Shown: one piece after another, positions 10,793-23,310 of the stretch
How the letters are laid out: each line of letters begins with the position of its first letter
Position numbering within the stretch: position 1 is the stretch's first letter
Origin: Helianthus annuus
Taxonomy: Eukaryota > Streptophyta > Magnoliopsida > Asterales > Asteraceae
NCBI RefSeq assembly: GCF_002127325.2
Contig: NC_035445.2
Span: 79,078,772-79,142,771, forward strand
Direction: 5' to 3'
Length of the DNA: 64,000 nt
Notes under the pieces: model-generated
The model's input: the letters and a program-made list of their open reading frames with translations, nothing else
Databases searched by the model: none
What the model was told of the DNA's origin: nothing
Made by a program: the position numbers and the translations under genes

Positions 10793-13383
10793 ATGGATCC
10801 AATGAACAACAGTCTTTCATTTTTAAAGCTTATTCAGGAAGATGACCAGATATTTTTGGTACGGTTATTGGTATTCTAAATACTAATCATATTTTTAGTA
10901 AACTGATGTTTGTCTTTTTTTTATTTTTTTTAAACTCATAGCAAATACCTAATGACTTTGCTTCAATGATTTGGGGAGACCAACCACCTTACAAAGATTC
11001 AGTTAAGATTGTTGATGGCAACAAGTTATGGTTTGTAAGACTGAAAAAAACTGATGTTGGCCATGTTCTTGCTGATGGCTTCACCAAAGTTGTTCGGGAT
11101 AGTTGTATAAGAAAAAATAACTATCTTATGTTTCAGTCATTTGGACAATCATCATTCTTTCTAATGGTTTTTAAATCATTTGTTCATCAATACTGCTTTA
11201 TATCCAAAATCACACCTGACAAAGACGTTATTGTAAGTAGTATATTATACAATCAGTATGATGAATAATGTTTTCTTTCTATATATTGGTTTTTAAATTA
11301 ATTTTTAATTATCACCGCCTATGCAGGTCATGGCTGATGAATTTTGGAGGCAATTTTATGGGAAAAATTTCAAAGGTGGTCAATCAACTCTTTATTTAGG
11401 AGATAGATTTTGGAACGTTAAGATGGACGGATTAACTGACAACTGTGTTTTTACTCATGGATGTTCTAAGATGGTAAACGATCTTGCCTTAGACAGCCGA
11501 TCTATCTTTGTCTTTTCAATGGTTGGAAATAAAATTTTCGAGCTTTCAGTCTTTAATCATCAAACCAGTACTCAAATTCAGAACAACAAGGTTGAGTTAG
11601 TTGTTTTGGATGACTCCATCTATGGTGATGATGGTGATGATTTGGTTATTGCGGTTAGAATTATACATCTATACTATTATTTAGTTATTAATGCGAGCTT
11701 ACAAGTAGATCTTGAATTTCACACATTGTTATTTTTTATCTTTTTTTGTAGTCCGAACATAAGGAGAAGTGTGGTACTGCCGAAACTGACTTTCAAGAAA
11801 GTGTTGTTGTGGAATGTGAAGACGACAAATTTCAGTTGGCAAGTTTTGAGTCTGTGTTCAATGTAAACCCCTATATTTTAATCTAATTTATTAAAACTTA
11901 TCATAAATATTTTTTTTTGTATTTATACATTTGTTTATTGTTAATTGTGTAGGATATTGATGATTCGAAGTTTGATAACTTTTTCTCATCTCTACTTGAA
12001 ATGGAAGACCTTAAGAAGAAGGTAATTTTTTGACATTGTTTTTTTTTTTCGTATTTTATTAAATTTAATTATTATTCTTATTATATTGTTAAACACTTTT
12101 CCCTTATATGTAGTTCAAAGATGATTGAGATAAAAAAAACCGATCCGATATGCAAAGCAAGTGTTGTTTGTGATAAAAATCAAAGTTTAAAAGTTTGTGT
12201 TAATTTATAGGAGTTTGTAATTAACTGAATTGTTTTACCTATATTTTTTCATTTTAAACCGTTAATGTTTTATGTTTCTTACGATGATCCGAAGGGGAAA
12301 ACAAATGTTGCTGTTGATGAAAATATAAGTTTAAAGGTTTTGGTTCAGTTACTTAATTATATTTTTATGAATTTAAGTTGATTACTTTACATTTTTTTTA
12401 TTTATACGTTTACCTTTTTTCAGGACAAAAGCAACTTTGAGATGGACCTGGACAAATTTTTGATACCGAAGAATAACTCCCATGTATATCTGATTACTTA
12501 AGTATTATATAATTCAATGTATTAATTCATTCTATATTAATAATTTTTATACTCTTTTGTTTTATAGGTTGATCCTACACGAAAAACAAATATTTTTATT
12601 TCTGAACCGAGTCTGTCCTCCATAGTTGTTTCTGATGTGAGTATTTCTGATTCGATATTTTGTTCGAATTATGTTAGTTACTTATGTATTTATTTACCTG
12701 TTTTAGACCATTCCGAAATATAAAGTTGATGTTGGTCAAATTGTTTTGCCGATAAAGAGGACGGTATGGTATCATATATAACTTTTTTACTTTTAATTTT
12801 ATTTCTTAAAAAAGAACTAATTATTATTTTATTTGAACTTTTTAGGCCACTCAGAAATGTAAAGCAGTTATGTTGGTGTCCGATGAGTCTCTTATTGTTC
12901 ATCGTACACGTTCAAAGTTTAGAAACAAAAATGAATCTGTGGTTGTTGATAAGTTTATGGCTGCTGAAACCACATCTGTTAGCCGTAAACGTTGTACATT
13001 GAAAAGGTCGAAAACAATTTCAATCATTGAGTTCACCAAAGTCGTCGAGAACAGAATGGTATGTGTTTTCATATTATTAAAATTTATATATTTTATTCAA
13101 GTAATAAGCATATGTTTTAGATTACTTTGACAATTTTTTGTTTTGTGACTTTCAGCGTTTATCGTCTGCTATTTCCGATGAGTTGTCTCTTTCTTTTCAC
13201 AACCACCGTGATGTTTCAATCCAAAACATTAGATGTGAGGTAACAAACATGAAGACGATAGCGGAAAAGAATGGAGATGGTTACAGGTATGGTTTTTCCA
13301 AGTGGTCGGCCTTTTTGAAATCAAATCAAATACACATGGCGCAGCTCTTTTCTTTAAATATGTCAAGTCTTCGCAGCTTTTGA
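10793..13383 (+). CDS. Multi-exon B3-domain (REM-like) protein gene carried by the Helitron
   Basis: Proposed exons: 10793-10858, 10942-11232, 11327-11653, 11752-11862, 11953-12021, 12424-12483, 12568-12636, 12707-12763, 12846-13058, 13156-13383. Every exon is a multiple of three, every junction is GT-AG, and the joined frame is open for 496 codons from an ATG (MDPMNNSL) to TGA. B3 domain 1 (residues about 23-100) starts QIPNDF and has G-F-x-x-x-V-R-D. Domain 2 (about 121-200) has FWxVKMDG and ends IFELSVF. Domain 3 (about 410-490) has YRYGFSKWSAFLKSN. The linker is acidic then basic, with RKRCTLKRSK. B3 domains bind DNA in plant nuclei, and REM-type proteins often hold several. An exon-like piece at 12114 would introduce a stop and must be skipped. 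No expression evidence exists here. A gene fragment kept open by youth rather than function is the alternative. Confidence 0.7.
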
Positions 13384-14527
13384 TTTTGACCAAATTTGTA
13401 CACAAGACGACAAAGAAAAGAGGCCGTCCGCGACTGTTTGCATTTGTGGTTGTTAGTTGGTTTTGTATATGTTTTCGTGTAAACTGGTAGTTATTAGTTG
13501 ATGGTGGGTTTACAGTTGTTTGCATAGTTTCTACTTGATCTTCGTATGGCCCAAGTTGGATGTCAGTTATGTTTTCTGTTTGGACAATTAGTACTTAAAC
13601 ATGCCCTCTTTTGTAAGAAAGTTTACAAGTTAATTTTTGTTTTAATTTAGAACATAATTTTGGTACTACTCTTTTTTCCAATTTTATTATTAGCTTTGCA
13701 CAACCAATCATATTACTTTTTTAATATCCAAGTATCCAACGCAAACATCCGAACCTCTACATATATTATTTTAATACGAATATATAATTTTTTTCAATAC
13801 GAATGTTAGTTTTATATATTTTTATTAAAAAATATAACAATTGAATAGTATATCTTACACACGATAAAACATAACAGTCAAATTACCAAATAAGTTGATG
13901 TTTGAATTTGTATGTTGACTTATTTCTAGATGTATATCTTATATTTTTATTAACTTATTATTTATTTTAGGAGACTTATAAATATTTATAATAATTAACA
14001 AAACAATGATAATTTATTTATGTTAAATTATTTGGTCGATTTTGTCTATTCGTAATTTCCAAAGTTTTGTAAATTAATATTTCCATTTATAATGCAATAA
14101 CATATCCAAATTAATTTTAGATAAATTTGTTTCTTTATTAATTGACAATCATTTTTAAGTAAAATGGAAACTACAATAGAATGACAAATAATTTTGATGT
14201 AGATATTTTATTTTTTATCAAAATAAATATAATATTTGTTTTGTTCTATGGTATTACACTTTTAGTTAATTATTTAACCATCATTTGTTGAGTACTAATA
14301 AAAAAATCCTTATTTTTATTGTCACAGTTTTCTATTTGAAAATGAGGTTTTGTTTTGATCAAAGTTGGGTTATGCAGGTAAGTGTTAAATCTCATGTTAA
14401 TTTGAAAACGCCTCAATCTTAAGCTTCAAGATCTCGAGTAATACATTTTACATTTTTTTTCTTTATATTTTATAAATATTACCTAATTTTGTTAATCTGA
14501 AATTAATTGCCTATATTCTTTTTTTAG
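13384..14527. other. AT-rich non-coding part of the Helitron
   Basis: No open frame of note. The first 250 bp downstream of the B3 stop look like a 3' UTR, with T-rich and GT-rich sequence. A possible small exon with a donor-like caggtaagtg ends near 14377, upstream of the RPA-like exon, but its reading frame is not clear. Confidence 0.4.
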
Positions 14528-14655
14528 AGATGTTGAGGTTGATTTAACTCTTTGGGATGATTATGCGAAGGACATGTGTTCGTACATGCTTAGTCAAGAT
14601 CTTGAAGCCCATGTTGTCAAATCTGTTCATTTTGGTGCTGTTAAAACCTAAAAAG
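14528..14655 (+). pseudogene. RPA-like (replication protein A) OB-fold exon, broken
   Basis: A splice-bounded exon (tttttttag before it, gtatctt after it) encodes DVEVDLTLWDDYAKDM and continues to VHFGAVKT, followed by a stop and KG. The pattern V-x-L-T-L-W-D-x-Y-A and the strand ending F-G-x-V-K are typical of the OB-folds of RPA70-like proteins, which bind single-stranded DNA and are often encoded in plant Helitrons. The in-frame TAA sits where a Y or F codon is usual. Only this exon is recognisable, so the gene is a remnant. It may come from an autonomous Helitron ancestor or from a captured host gene. Confidence 0.6.
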
Positions 14656-16030
14656 GTATCTTATTAAGTCCAGGATTTAAAAATGTATCTTATTAAATTT
14701 CTCATCATAAAAGAACATTCCATTTATAATATCATTTTATATAAATTACAACATACATCTCCATTACATATCAACTTTCAATCTATTCTTTAGTTTCTTC
14801 AACCAGGTACTTTGCAAAATTTTTAAGTAATACACAATCTCTTTTTCATGTATCAATACAAACTAATATCATTTATGTTTTATTATACGTTTCCATTTTA
14901 CTAGGTGTTTCGGTATAATGGATCAAATTCCGTTTGATGTTGTGATCATGGAAATTTTTGTATCAATACAAACTAATATCATTTATATTTTATTATACAA
15001 AAACAAGTCATTTGGATACAACGTTTTATTTGATCAATACATGAATATTTTTTTACACAAACAATTTGAATTTCCAAATTAATTTATTTTTAAAAACAAA
15101 CAAATTGAATTTAAAACCATCAATAACGTAACCGTGAGTACTTTCTTATATTTTTAAAATCAAAGTAGGTAAAAATTTAAGGTTTCGAATTTGTTAATAA
15201 ACTAAACATTAATAATTTATATTTTATCTTTATTTTTTCCCGTTTGTTAATATCAATTTATAAAATATTTTGCAAATCAAACAAACTATTGAAATTTGTC
15301 TCTGTAATTTTGAGAATGTCGTGTATGTTTACCAATGCATACTCCATAGATAGATTTATTTTATAATTTTGAGTTAATAATTTTGTTTACAAATTGACAA
15401 TCTATTATTATGAAGTAAGATTTTACCTCATATGTTTAACTTTTAAAGTTTCAAAAACCACTTTTAGTATGTTTTGTAAATAATAATTAATAGGTCAAAT
15501 ATAGTTACGTAAATAATATTATAACAATAATAAATACATTTGAAAACTATGCATTTGAAATTTGGATTGAACTACAGTCAACTTTCAACCTGTTTGGCCT
15601 ATATGTGTGGTACTCAACCAATGTGATTGTGCATATCAAAAGATATTGTGTTTGTGTGTTTCAAAGGTTGGTGACAATGGTGGTGTTAAAGGCTTGGAGA
15701 CTTCATTATAGTTTTTTTTTTTTTTTTTTTTTTTGTACATGTTAAGTGTTATAATAAAGAACGGACAAAATATTAATAAAGTTCTAATAATCTGTTATAA
15801 TAAATAAAAGTTTTTTTTTTTTGTCGTGGGTCATTCAGTGAGGCAAATTTCTGCCTCCGGTTCTTGCCCAAAGTTTCTAACCTTACTCGCAAGCCTAACG
15901 ACTACAACTTTCAATTCAAAACAATTAAAAAACAAGTTTGTTCGCAACCCTAATGACTACAACTTTCAATTCAAAACAATTATAAAACAACTTTCTGACA
16001 TAGTTTGATTAATATAAAGTAAATTTTCCT
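14656..16030. other. Helitron 3' arm, AT-rich with short direct repeats
   Basis: Two short direct repeats stand out. The segment tatcaatacaaactaatatc plus about 25 bp lies at 14851 and 14961 (offset 110). The segment actacaactttcaattcaaa with its flanks lies near 15894 and 15949 (offset 55), just before the terminal hairpin. There is a T homopolymer of about 25 bases near 15712. No coding frame is supported. Confidence 0.6.
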
Positions 16031-16059
16031 ACCCGCGAAGTTCGCGGGTGATAACCTAG
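16031..16059 (+). other. Helitron 3' terminal hairpin and CTAG end
   Basis: ACCCGCGAA at 16031-16039 pairs with TTCGCGGGT at 16041-16049 around a central G, then gataac, then CTAG at 16056-16059, followed by T. This is the standard rolling-circle termination structure of plant Helitrons. Confidence 0.9.
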
Positions 16060-17447
16060 TTCAAATATATATGCAATTCACCAAAAAGGTTTATGAATAT
16101 CTCGCACACCCTAGAGCCCTTAATAGATCTGCTCCATATTTAAAATCAAGATGAGGATCCAAAATAAAAAGTTAGTGTAATTCAAAAACAACATGGACTT
16201 TAAATTAAAAAGTTAATATAATTTAAAAACATGATACTCACATGTATATTTAACTTTTGTTTAAAATAAAAAAGTTTCCAATTAAAAAGCTAATATAATT
16301 TAAAAACATGATACTCACATGTATCATTTAACTTTTGTTTAAAATAAAAAGTTAACGTTAAGTGGAGTACCTATGTACCACAAAGTAAACCTTATCTATC
16401 GCATGTTTATTATATATATTATCTAAGACTCTTACGTTGGAAGCTTCTACGCGTGATAGATGCGTTAGGCAATACTTAACGTGTGACTCATACGTTACGT
16501 TGTGCATCACACAACGTACGTCATATAACAAACACAACACTCTTACATTCACAATCTAACATATACATATATAACACAAACTCTATTTAGCCAATTCGCA
16601 CAGTAACGAACACACAAATATACACTAACAGGAGAAAAAAAAAGTATAAAAGTAAGACCTTGAAGGAACTTTGACAACTTGTACTTTTGTGCTTCAGTTA
16701 CTTGTATATTATCAGGACAACTTGGTTTTTAATAAATTTACGTCCGAACATTGAAAAAAATAAACAAGTCGCAATTGTATATTCGAAATTTTATAAAACA
16801 ATATATTTTATTAGTTTCTCGACGAAAAAATGTAAATGCGCCACGTGTGATAACCTGGTTGGCTAAAAAACAAACGGAAATTTTAGAGTGTTATATTTAT
16901 ATATAATAAAAAATTTAGATACCATCAATTTAGTATTTTATAATCAAATAAAAAGTTAGTATAATTTAAAAAAATAAGACCCATTTACCTTTCTTAGGGA
17001 CTAATAGGTTCTTAAAAAGTAGTGTTTATGCATATTATAGAAGAAACTGTTAGCATCTGAATCTTATATCAACTAGTATACAAAATCTGTGTGGTGTTAT
17101 AGAGATGTTAAAATTTCTAAGTATCAATTTTGATGTGTACAGTAGTATTCACCTTGCGTAAAAAAATTCACATTGAGATAAAAAAAATAAGCATGCAAAA
17201 TGAAAATTTCTGAATTTTAATTATAAAAATCTCATTGAGATAAAAATAAGCATCTAAAAATGAATTTTAATTATAAAACATCATATTTTAAAGGTTGTAA
17301 AAGGAAAACAAAATTATAAAAAATGAAACCTTAAAGTAGTTTTGATGACTACATTCATACTTCGATTGCTTGTACATTATCACAAAACTTTGTTTTTGAA
17401 TGAAAGTTACACATGAACGCAAACACGTCACAAGGGTACAATTAGGA
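16060..17447. repeat. AT-rich dispersed repeat modules (continuation)
   Basis: From about 16095 the sequence resumes module B (compare 6200-6600), and from about 16905 module A (compare 3944-4480 and 5330-5760). Between them, 16380-16900 holds unremarkable AT-rich DNA, with an open frame at 16358-16552 that has no recognisable domain. Module A is interrupted at 17447 by the LTR complex and resumes at 56119 in register. Confidence 0.6.
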
Positions 17448-17451
17448 TGTA

Positions 17452-20137
17452 TGTCACACCCCCAATTTACCACCTAGGGAGTGTCCCCGTTAGGCGTGTG
17501 ACAACAAGCTAGGAGCCACCAATTACATTGAATCACAAGGTCAAAATAAAGTTTCATAAATTATTAGTAATAAAATCCAAGCACAAGTTGTTCGAAGCCA
17601 TTAAGTTCAGCGGAAGCATTAACGTATCACAAAGTATATGTTTCACACAACCAAAGTAAATAAGTGTTGGTTAAATAACTCAACAATGCAACCATGACCA
17701 CTCGCGCCCTCCAGCCAGCAAGTTCCTGCGTTCCAAGTACCTAAGGACCTGCGAGCATGTAACACGTGTATCAGACAAAGCTGGCGAGTTCACAGTTTTA
17801 GAAAACGTTTGTTACCCGTTGTATATAAAACAGTTCAATAACCAATGCAAGTAATATTGTTAATATCTCATTTCCGAACAATGACGGCTCCTGAAATACA
17901 CGACTGCCCTTCCCACGTACTCCTATCTAGTACTGGGCCAGACTGGGTCATTAGTTCACCTCCGTCCTCAACAGGCGCGGGGTGAGGGTGCCAAACCTAA
18001 GTAGCGCTACTAACTAATACCCGATGAGGGACTTACAAAAGATGATAGGTGAGAATATTAACCAATATACCCGTTTTTACCCAAAGATTTATCCCCCATT
18101 GGAATACCCACTGATTGTCCCCAACCACTGGGACGCATGCTCGAATGTAGTGAACTCACCTTAGTTTTGCTCGGTAAGATTAGTTTCGTGTTCAAGTTGC
18201 TCAAATCAATCCTAACATGATTACCATTCACAGTCAGTTTCGTGGAACATAACACCGATCCCTCAAATAGCACACACACATAATATCATGCATCACACTT
18301 GTTCAAAACGTACACCAAATTCATAATATGTAATAGACACTTAGACCATAGGAGAACTCATATGAGAGAAGCTTACGGTATGCATTCGGCTTTATGGTTT
18401 ATCACCTTTCTCACCTAAATGTTTAACTGGGCCGTCACACCAGGCCTCATGCATCCCTTTATCACCCGGCCCAACCCAAGAAAACATGTAATTTAATAGT
18501 GTGCTTTACATCAAAGAATGCAACCCAAACAATGTTGTGCTACCCAGTCTATACGTGGCCCAGTATTAATGTGCAGCCACATAAGTTATTCTATTATTAA
18601 TGTGCAGCCCATTAGTGTCACTTGGACCATTGAAGTGTGCGGCCCGATCACATTTGTGTGAGTAGTTGGGCTTGTGGCCCAACCTCATCGATCCAGTAAC
18701 CTCACCCGGCCAAAAGGATGTGCGAGGTTTGTTACCCGGTGTCATAACTCCAAGTTTACCATTTAAACAACTTCTATACCTACCCAATCTCACTAATTAC
18801 ATACCATCCTTTTCTATGTTTAGCTATCCAACGTTTTTTTTTTTTACATCCAGCAAGGTCTAATCACTAACAATCAATGCTCAATCAGATCAAACTTCAT
18901 ACCCAATCAACAGTCTTAAAATCCTTGGTTTAATGTCTAGATCAATTCACATCATCAATTCCATATTGTAGCATGCACAGTCAGATTATTCATACAACCC
19001 TACCCATCAACTGTGCATGACCAGGTTGTACCCTAAGCATGCATGGGTGTACATTTTCAAGAAAACCCAGCAATTAAAAGCATCAACATGAATCATTGAA
19101 CATGCATCATCACAGAAAAGTTATTCAAACATCCTCGTTCTTATTATTTAACCAGCTAACCGGTTTCACCATCATTGTTTTAGTATCACTGTTTTATCAC
19201 TATTATCATCAACATCGTCGCCACTTAAACACTAACAAAGGTTTATCAAAGCTATCATTTAAACAAATTTGGACTTCATCATCACTTTATCATAATCGAC
19301 TATTAAGCATCAAGTGTCACGGACTCAAACAGGTTAACATGCATATATTCTTCTCATTTACATATTTAACATATTCATTAACATTCAATCCAAATAGATT
19401 CATGCAATGTATGTTTCAAGAGTATCAAGCTCGACTCTTAGATTAAGAACCAGGAATCTCGCTAACCTGAAAATCTATTGTCGGAACTGTGTGTGAGCTG
19501 AGCGAGAGAAACGGAGTTCGGAGTTCCGAGTAGCGATCGCTGGAGACTGCTCGGAATGAGGTGGTATGTGTCGAAGGTACGATCAGAGCACAGGTGTCGC
19601 CGGTGGTTCGGTCGGAGCCCAAAAAGTTTGACCAGAGATTCGATTGAGGATGATGATGTTTGGTCGGCGGTGGCGTTGAAGTTTCAGGTTGTTTTTAGGG
19701 AGGATTTTGAGAGAAAGAAGGGTGCCTAGGGATTGCAGTTGGTGAATATGATTGCAAACATTCCAAGTGTCGGCTGCGTTTATCTTTATATAACCTAATT
19801 AAAAAAGATGTCGCACACTCCCATCTCCATTGAGGTGTATACTGTGCGATTAGCTAGGGCAACGTCAAGGGAGGTTGTTGGGCTGTGTTGGGCTTGTAGG
19901 CAGGGGTGTGCGACTAGCCAGATTATTGTCCAATACTCATTCATATTCATGTAAACGTGTTCAAGCAATAAAGTCATTCAATATTCTCATGTCAACTTTT
20001 AATTAGTTTAGTCATTTAATTAGTTAACTTGTATAATATATGTTAATCATCAATCCAAAGATTAACTCACATAAATTTAAATCATAAGATTCTAAGTTCG
20101 GGCATCGAACGTATGGGTAAAACCCCGAAGTATCACA
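17452..20137 (-). repeat. 3' LTR of the minus-strand gypsy element
   Basis: It is 2,686 bp, identical in layout to 24642-27328. It ends TG...CA on both strands as expected. A TATA box (tatataaag on the minus strand, 19784-19792) marks the probable U3/R boundary. A conserved block around the palindrome gtagcgctac is shared with the LTRs at 28197-41053 and 63158 onward. The open frames in it are not genes. Confidence 0.92.
19784..19792 (-). promoter_or_regulatory. LTR TATA box (minus strand)
   Basis: TATATAAAG on the minus strand. The same box occurs in the other LTR at 26975-26983. It is the likely RNA polymerase II core promoter of this element. Confidence 0.55.
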
Positions 20138-20152
20138 TTATCCCCATGTTTC
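20138..20152 (-). other. Polypurine tract of the minus-strand gypsy
   Basis: In element orientation the internal region ends aaacatggggataa directly before the LTR's TGTGATAC. A second similar site (aacgggggaatga, then tgtgacaccccg) lies about 85 bp upstream, on the minus strand of about 20226-20240. It is preceded by ttcgggacggaatt. Confidence 0.6.
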
Positions 20153-20299
20153 AAGAACTTTCGTCCCGAAAGTTAGAATGCAGTCACTGACAAGCTAGTG
20201 TGTTACGATGTTATCGCGGGGTGTCACATCATTCCCCCGTTAGTTTGGAATTCCGTCCCGAAATTCCGCTGTAGCCTTAGTGCTGGGAGTTTTGTTTGC

Positions 20300-23200
20300 G
20301 AATAGTTGGGGATACTTGCGTATCATCTAGTCTTCCCGTTCCCAGGTATCTCTAGGCCACGACGTGAGTTCCAACAAACCCGAACAATAGGTATCTTGGT
20401 TCGTTTAAGAGTCTTGATTTCCCGGTCCATAATTCCCACCGGTTCCTCGATGAAACGCAGTTGGTTGTCGATAGTGAGTTTCTTGAAAGGAACTTTGAAG
20501 GTCTCCTCTGACAGACACTTATTCAGATTTGACACATGGGATACGTTGTGAACACCATCGAGCTCTTCGGGCAGATTCAGTCTGTACGCCACTTTGCCGA
20601 TTCTCTCAGTGATTTCAAAAGGTCCAACATAACGCAGATTAGGTTAAGCTTGCCCTGTTAACCAAAACGAACCACACCTTCCCAAGGCGAGACTTTCTAC
20701 ACGATGCAATCGCCTACAACGATCTTGCAGGTTTTCTCAAGTTTATCAGTTTTCCGATAGTCACGTGTTACCGCCAATCGACCCCCGATCCAAACAACCT
20801 TTCTACGAGTTTCGAGTACCCGTCCAAATCTCAGTCTAAGAAGAAGGTTGACATTATTGTCTAGGTAAAGCCTCAACAAAGCTGTCTGGTTACCAAGATG
20901 ATAACTGCCGCAGTAATACTCAACCATAGGTAAAAGTCCTTCCATTTTGCACCACAGCCAGTCACACACATGCTCGTAGCATGTCTTCGAGTGTCAGGAG
21001 AGTTCGTTTTCGCTGATCATTTGCCCAACGGTGATATGCAATGCTCTGGTCCTGACGTGAGCCAATGGTGTTGTGTATTGCCCGATATAAATCATGCATA
21101 GATCAAATTCTAAGGTAACAGGAGTTGGCACCTCGTACCTAAAAGCCGCCTCTCTCAGAGGAACATTCACAACTGTGAAGACTCGTCAGTTTTCTTGATT
21201 GCATGAAAGTATGGTGGTAACTTGAGTCCATCAATGATCACCCAGGTGATAAAGTTTCTGTTTTGAGTTGTAAGTAGACCGGTGGCAAAACCCATGGCAG
21301 TCTATTCTCATTTCCATATATGTGTTTCCGGGTGCTAAAATCCCACCCTGACTTTCCCACATGTCACACATCGTTCCCAGGCGTGGCTATGCGGGCCTTC
21401 AGGCCCGATCATCCGTACATGGTCTTCAGGGTTTAATACATCCTATCAAAACTTAGATGAATAGGACATCGAGATCCGTGTGCTTCTCCTGCACCAGTTC
21501 CCTAATGTTGTTGTATAGTGAGGTCAATATTCGTTCCACGAGGTAGCAAATATCGTCGGACCTGCCAAAGGTTGCTTCCCCATGCCCCGCATGGGTTAAT
21601 CTTGAGGACTCTCTTCCTTCAGTTCTTTAGTTTGGGCAAGGCGAGTCTGTCCAGGTATGTCAGTGTTGATAGCAAGCTGCAAAGCTCATGCATGTCCAGG
21701 TTCCACGGTCGTATTCACCCATTAGCTCCATCCAGCGATGTCGTTACATGTTTAGCTCCTTCGAAGCAAGGGTATACGGGAGGCCCTTGTGATCGGTCTA
21801 AGTAGTGCATTTGGTACCGTCCAAGTAATGCCTCCAACTTAAATCTAAAGACCATGGCTTCCACCGTAGGTCGTAACTCGCGCAGTTCTTCCTGTAAGCC
21901 CACCACGTGGGCCATCTCCTTCTCGTGCTGCATTGATGTGTAACTGGGACTCTGATTCAAACCATCTTGGTATACCGCCAGATCATCGGTACCCTCGGAT
22001 AGAAGCGATGCTCACTGTGTTGCAGGGTTGGGTTTCAAAAGCTGAAAAACGTTCCCTTGTTTTATTTCCCACGGATACACACCATACTTTTGTGTAAAAA
22101 AAAGTGAGAGCTGCACAATCTTTGAAAATCATGCGATGAATCTGCGATTACATCGTGCGAAACCAAGGGTTTCCTGTACCCCCAAAAAGGATCTTTGGTG
22201 TCGATCAGTTTCTAACAGAATGGATATTTGCGAGATCCACGTGTATTCCATCTTCGTTGACTACGTGACCAAAAGGGTATGTACCCCTTGAATCCAGAAG
22301 TTACTCCTAACGAGGCTTCGCTCTAAGATAAGATGCAAATGCCGCCCATGGTGTTCCTTTCTCCTGGAAATGATCCAGAACGTCATCCATAAATATGGTC
22401 GATTCATGTGATCCAATAAGCTGCTGGTGCGTTGTTTATCCCAAAAGGTCATGGAATAATTCTTCCTGTGTCTCCTGAAAATGGCTGCATTGTGTTCAAA
22501 ATACCGTTTAGGAACATCCTTCCCTTGGACTTCCATCTAGTTCGTTCGTTAATCAATCTTCGAATAGGAGCTTGACCCTTGCAACTGGTCAACAGATTGT
22601 CAATACATGGTCGAGACAAACGGTTCTGGATTGTCACCTTGACGAGTTCTCAATAGTCAATACACATATGAAAAGGCTTTATCTTCCCGAATATAGCTGG
22701 GGCTCCCCAAAGCGAACAAAAACAATGTCCAATAAAACTCCTGTCCAACAGTTCCTGTGGATAGTCCTTGCAACCCTCCTGGTGCAAGACGGTATGCAGC
22801 ACGAGTAATCAAGGCTGCCCCTATCGTGAGGTCAAATTGAGATTATGCCTAACAGTGGTGGGAGTAAATCTGTAAGCTCCTCGGGTAGCACATCGAGGGG
22901 AATCACGAACGATTTGTGGATCCTCGATCCTCTTTTCCTTAGCCTCATCATCAGTAACGGTTGCTAACGTAGCGGGGTGATCCCTCCGTAGACACTTCTG
23001 GGTCTTCATAGCTAATATGGCGCTAACCTTTGCACCACTCTGTTGCTTTAGAAAAAAAAAATAACGATTCTCCACACAAAATTTTCTCCTCACTAGGTAT
23101 ATCTGTGCGATTTCTGAATAACCAATCCACATTAACAACTGCATTGTAACCATCAGGGTAGTAAAAGGAAGGTCGATGTCGAACACCTGTCCCCCAAGGT

Positions 23201-23310
23201 GAAGATTGCATCCCAGCGAACATATAAGGCTTCCATTGACTTGCATCTGCCGACTCTACCACAGGTTCGGTTTCAAGGAGTATCAGAGTTAAACAGAACA
23301 GAGACAAAGC
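20300..23310 (-). pseudogene. Decayed Ty3/gypsy pol (PR-RT-RNase H-IN)
   Basis: Read on the minus strand, the pol order is preserved in scattered frames. The end of protease is at about 23100-23300 (YNAVVNVDWL then EEKIL, compare VVxGMDWL). The PR-RT linker is at about 22900-23050 (MKTQKCLRR, IEDPQIVRD). The RT start is near 22750-22830 (YRLAPGGLQGLS). RNase H is at 21715-21960 (VEAMVFRFKLEALL; DHKGLPYTLASKELNM; RHRWMELMGEYD). The integrase core is at 20697-21080 (LPMVEYYCGSYH). The integrase tail is at 20323-20592 (AYRLNLPEELDGVHNVSHVS, then EEPVGIMDRE). Frameshifts and stops are everywhere and catalytic motifs are lost. It is a chromovirus-type pol that cannot produce enzyme. Confidence 0.8.

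Larger units (their letters stand above)
7112..16059 (+). mobile_element. Helitron carrying a B3 gene (complete ends)
   Basis: The element begins with TC (tctatatatatatataaatg) directly after an A at 7111. It ends with CTAG at 16056-16059 directly before a T at 16060, the A/T insertion rule of Helitrons. A 9-bp stem hairpin (acccgcgaa g ttcgcgggt) lies 6 nt before CTAG. No target duplication is expected. It is 8,948 bp long. It carries no visible Rep/helicase gene, so it is non-autonomous, but contains a multi-exon B3 gene (10793-13383), a second partial B3 exon (9858-9980) and an RPA-like OB-fold fragment (14528-14655), a domain common in plant Helitron cargo. The flanking DNA is made of the old module-B repeat on both sides. 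Confidence 0.88.

Noticed and set aside
12114..12128. Extra B3-gene exon after the acceptor at 12112-12113
   Set aside because: It gives a TGA after four codons. Skipping it keeps the frame open to 13383. It could still be an alternative end.
18058..19446. Repeated open frames (18058-18279, 18566-18793, 19096-19446 and their copies near 25250-26640)
   Set aside because: They are identical because both are LTR copies. No domain, and LTRs do not encode proteins.
22261..22808. Separate small genes in this interval
   Set aside because: They are fragments and shadows of the decayed gypsy pol.
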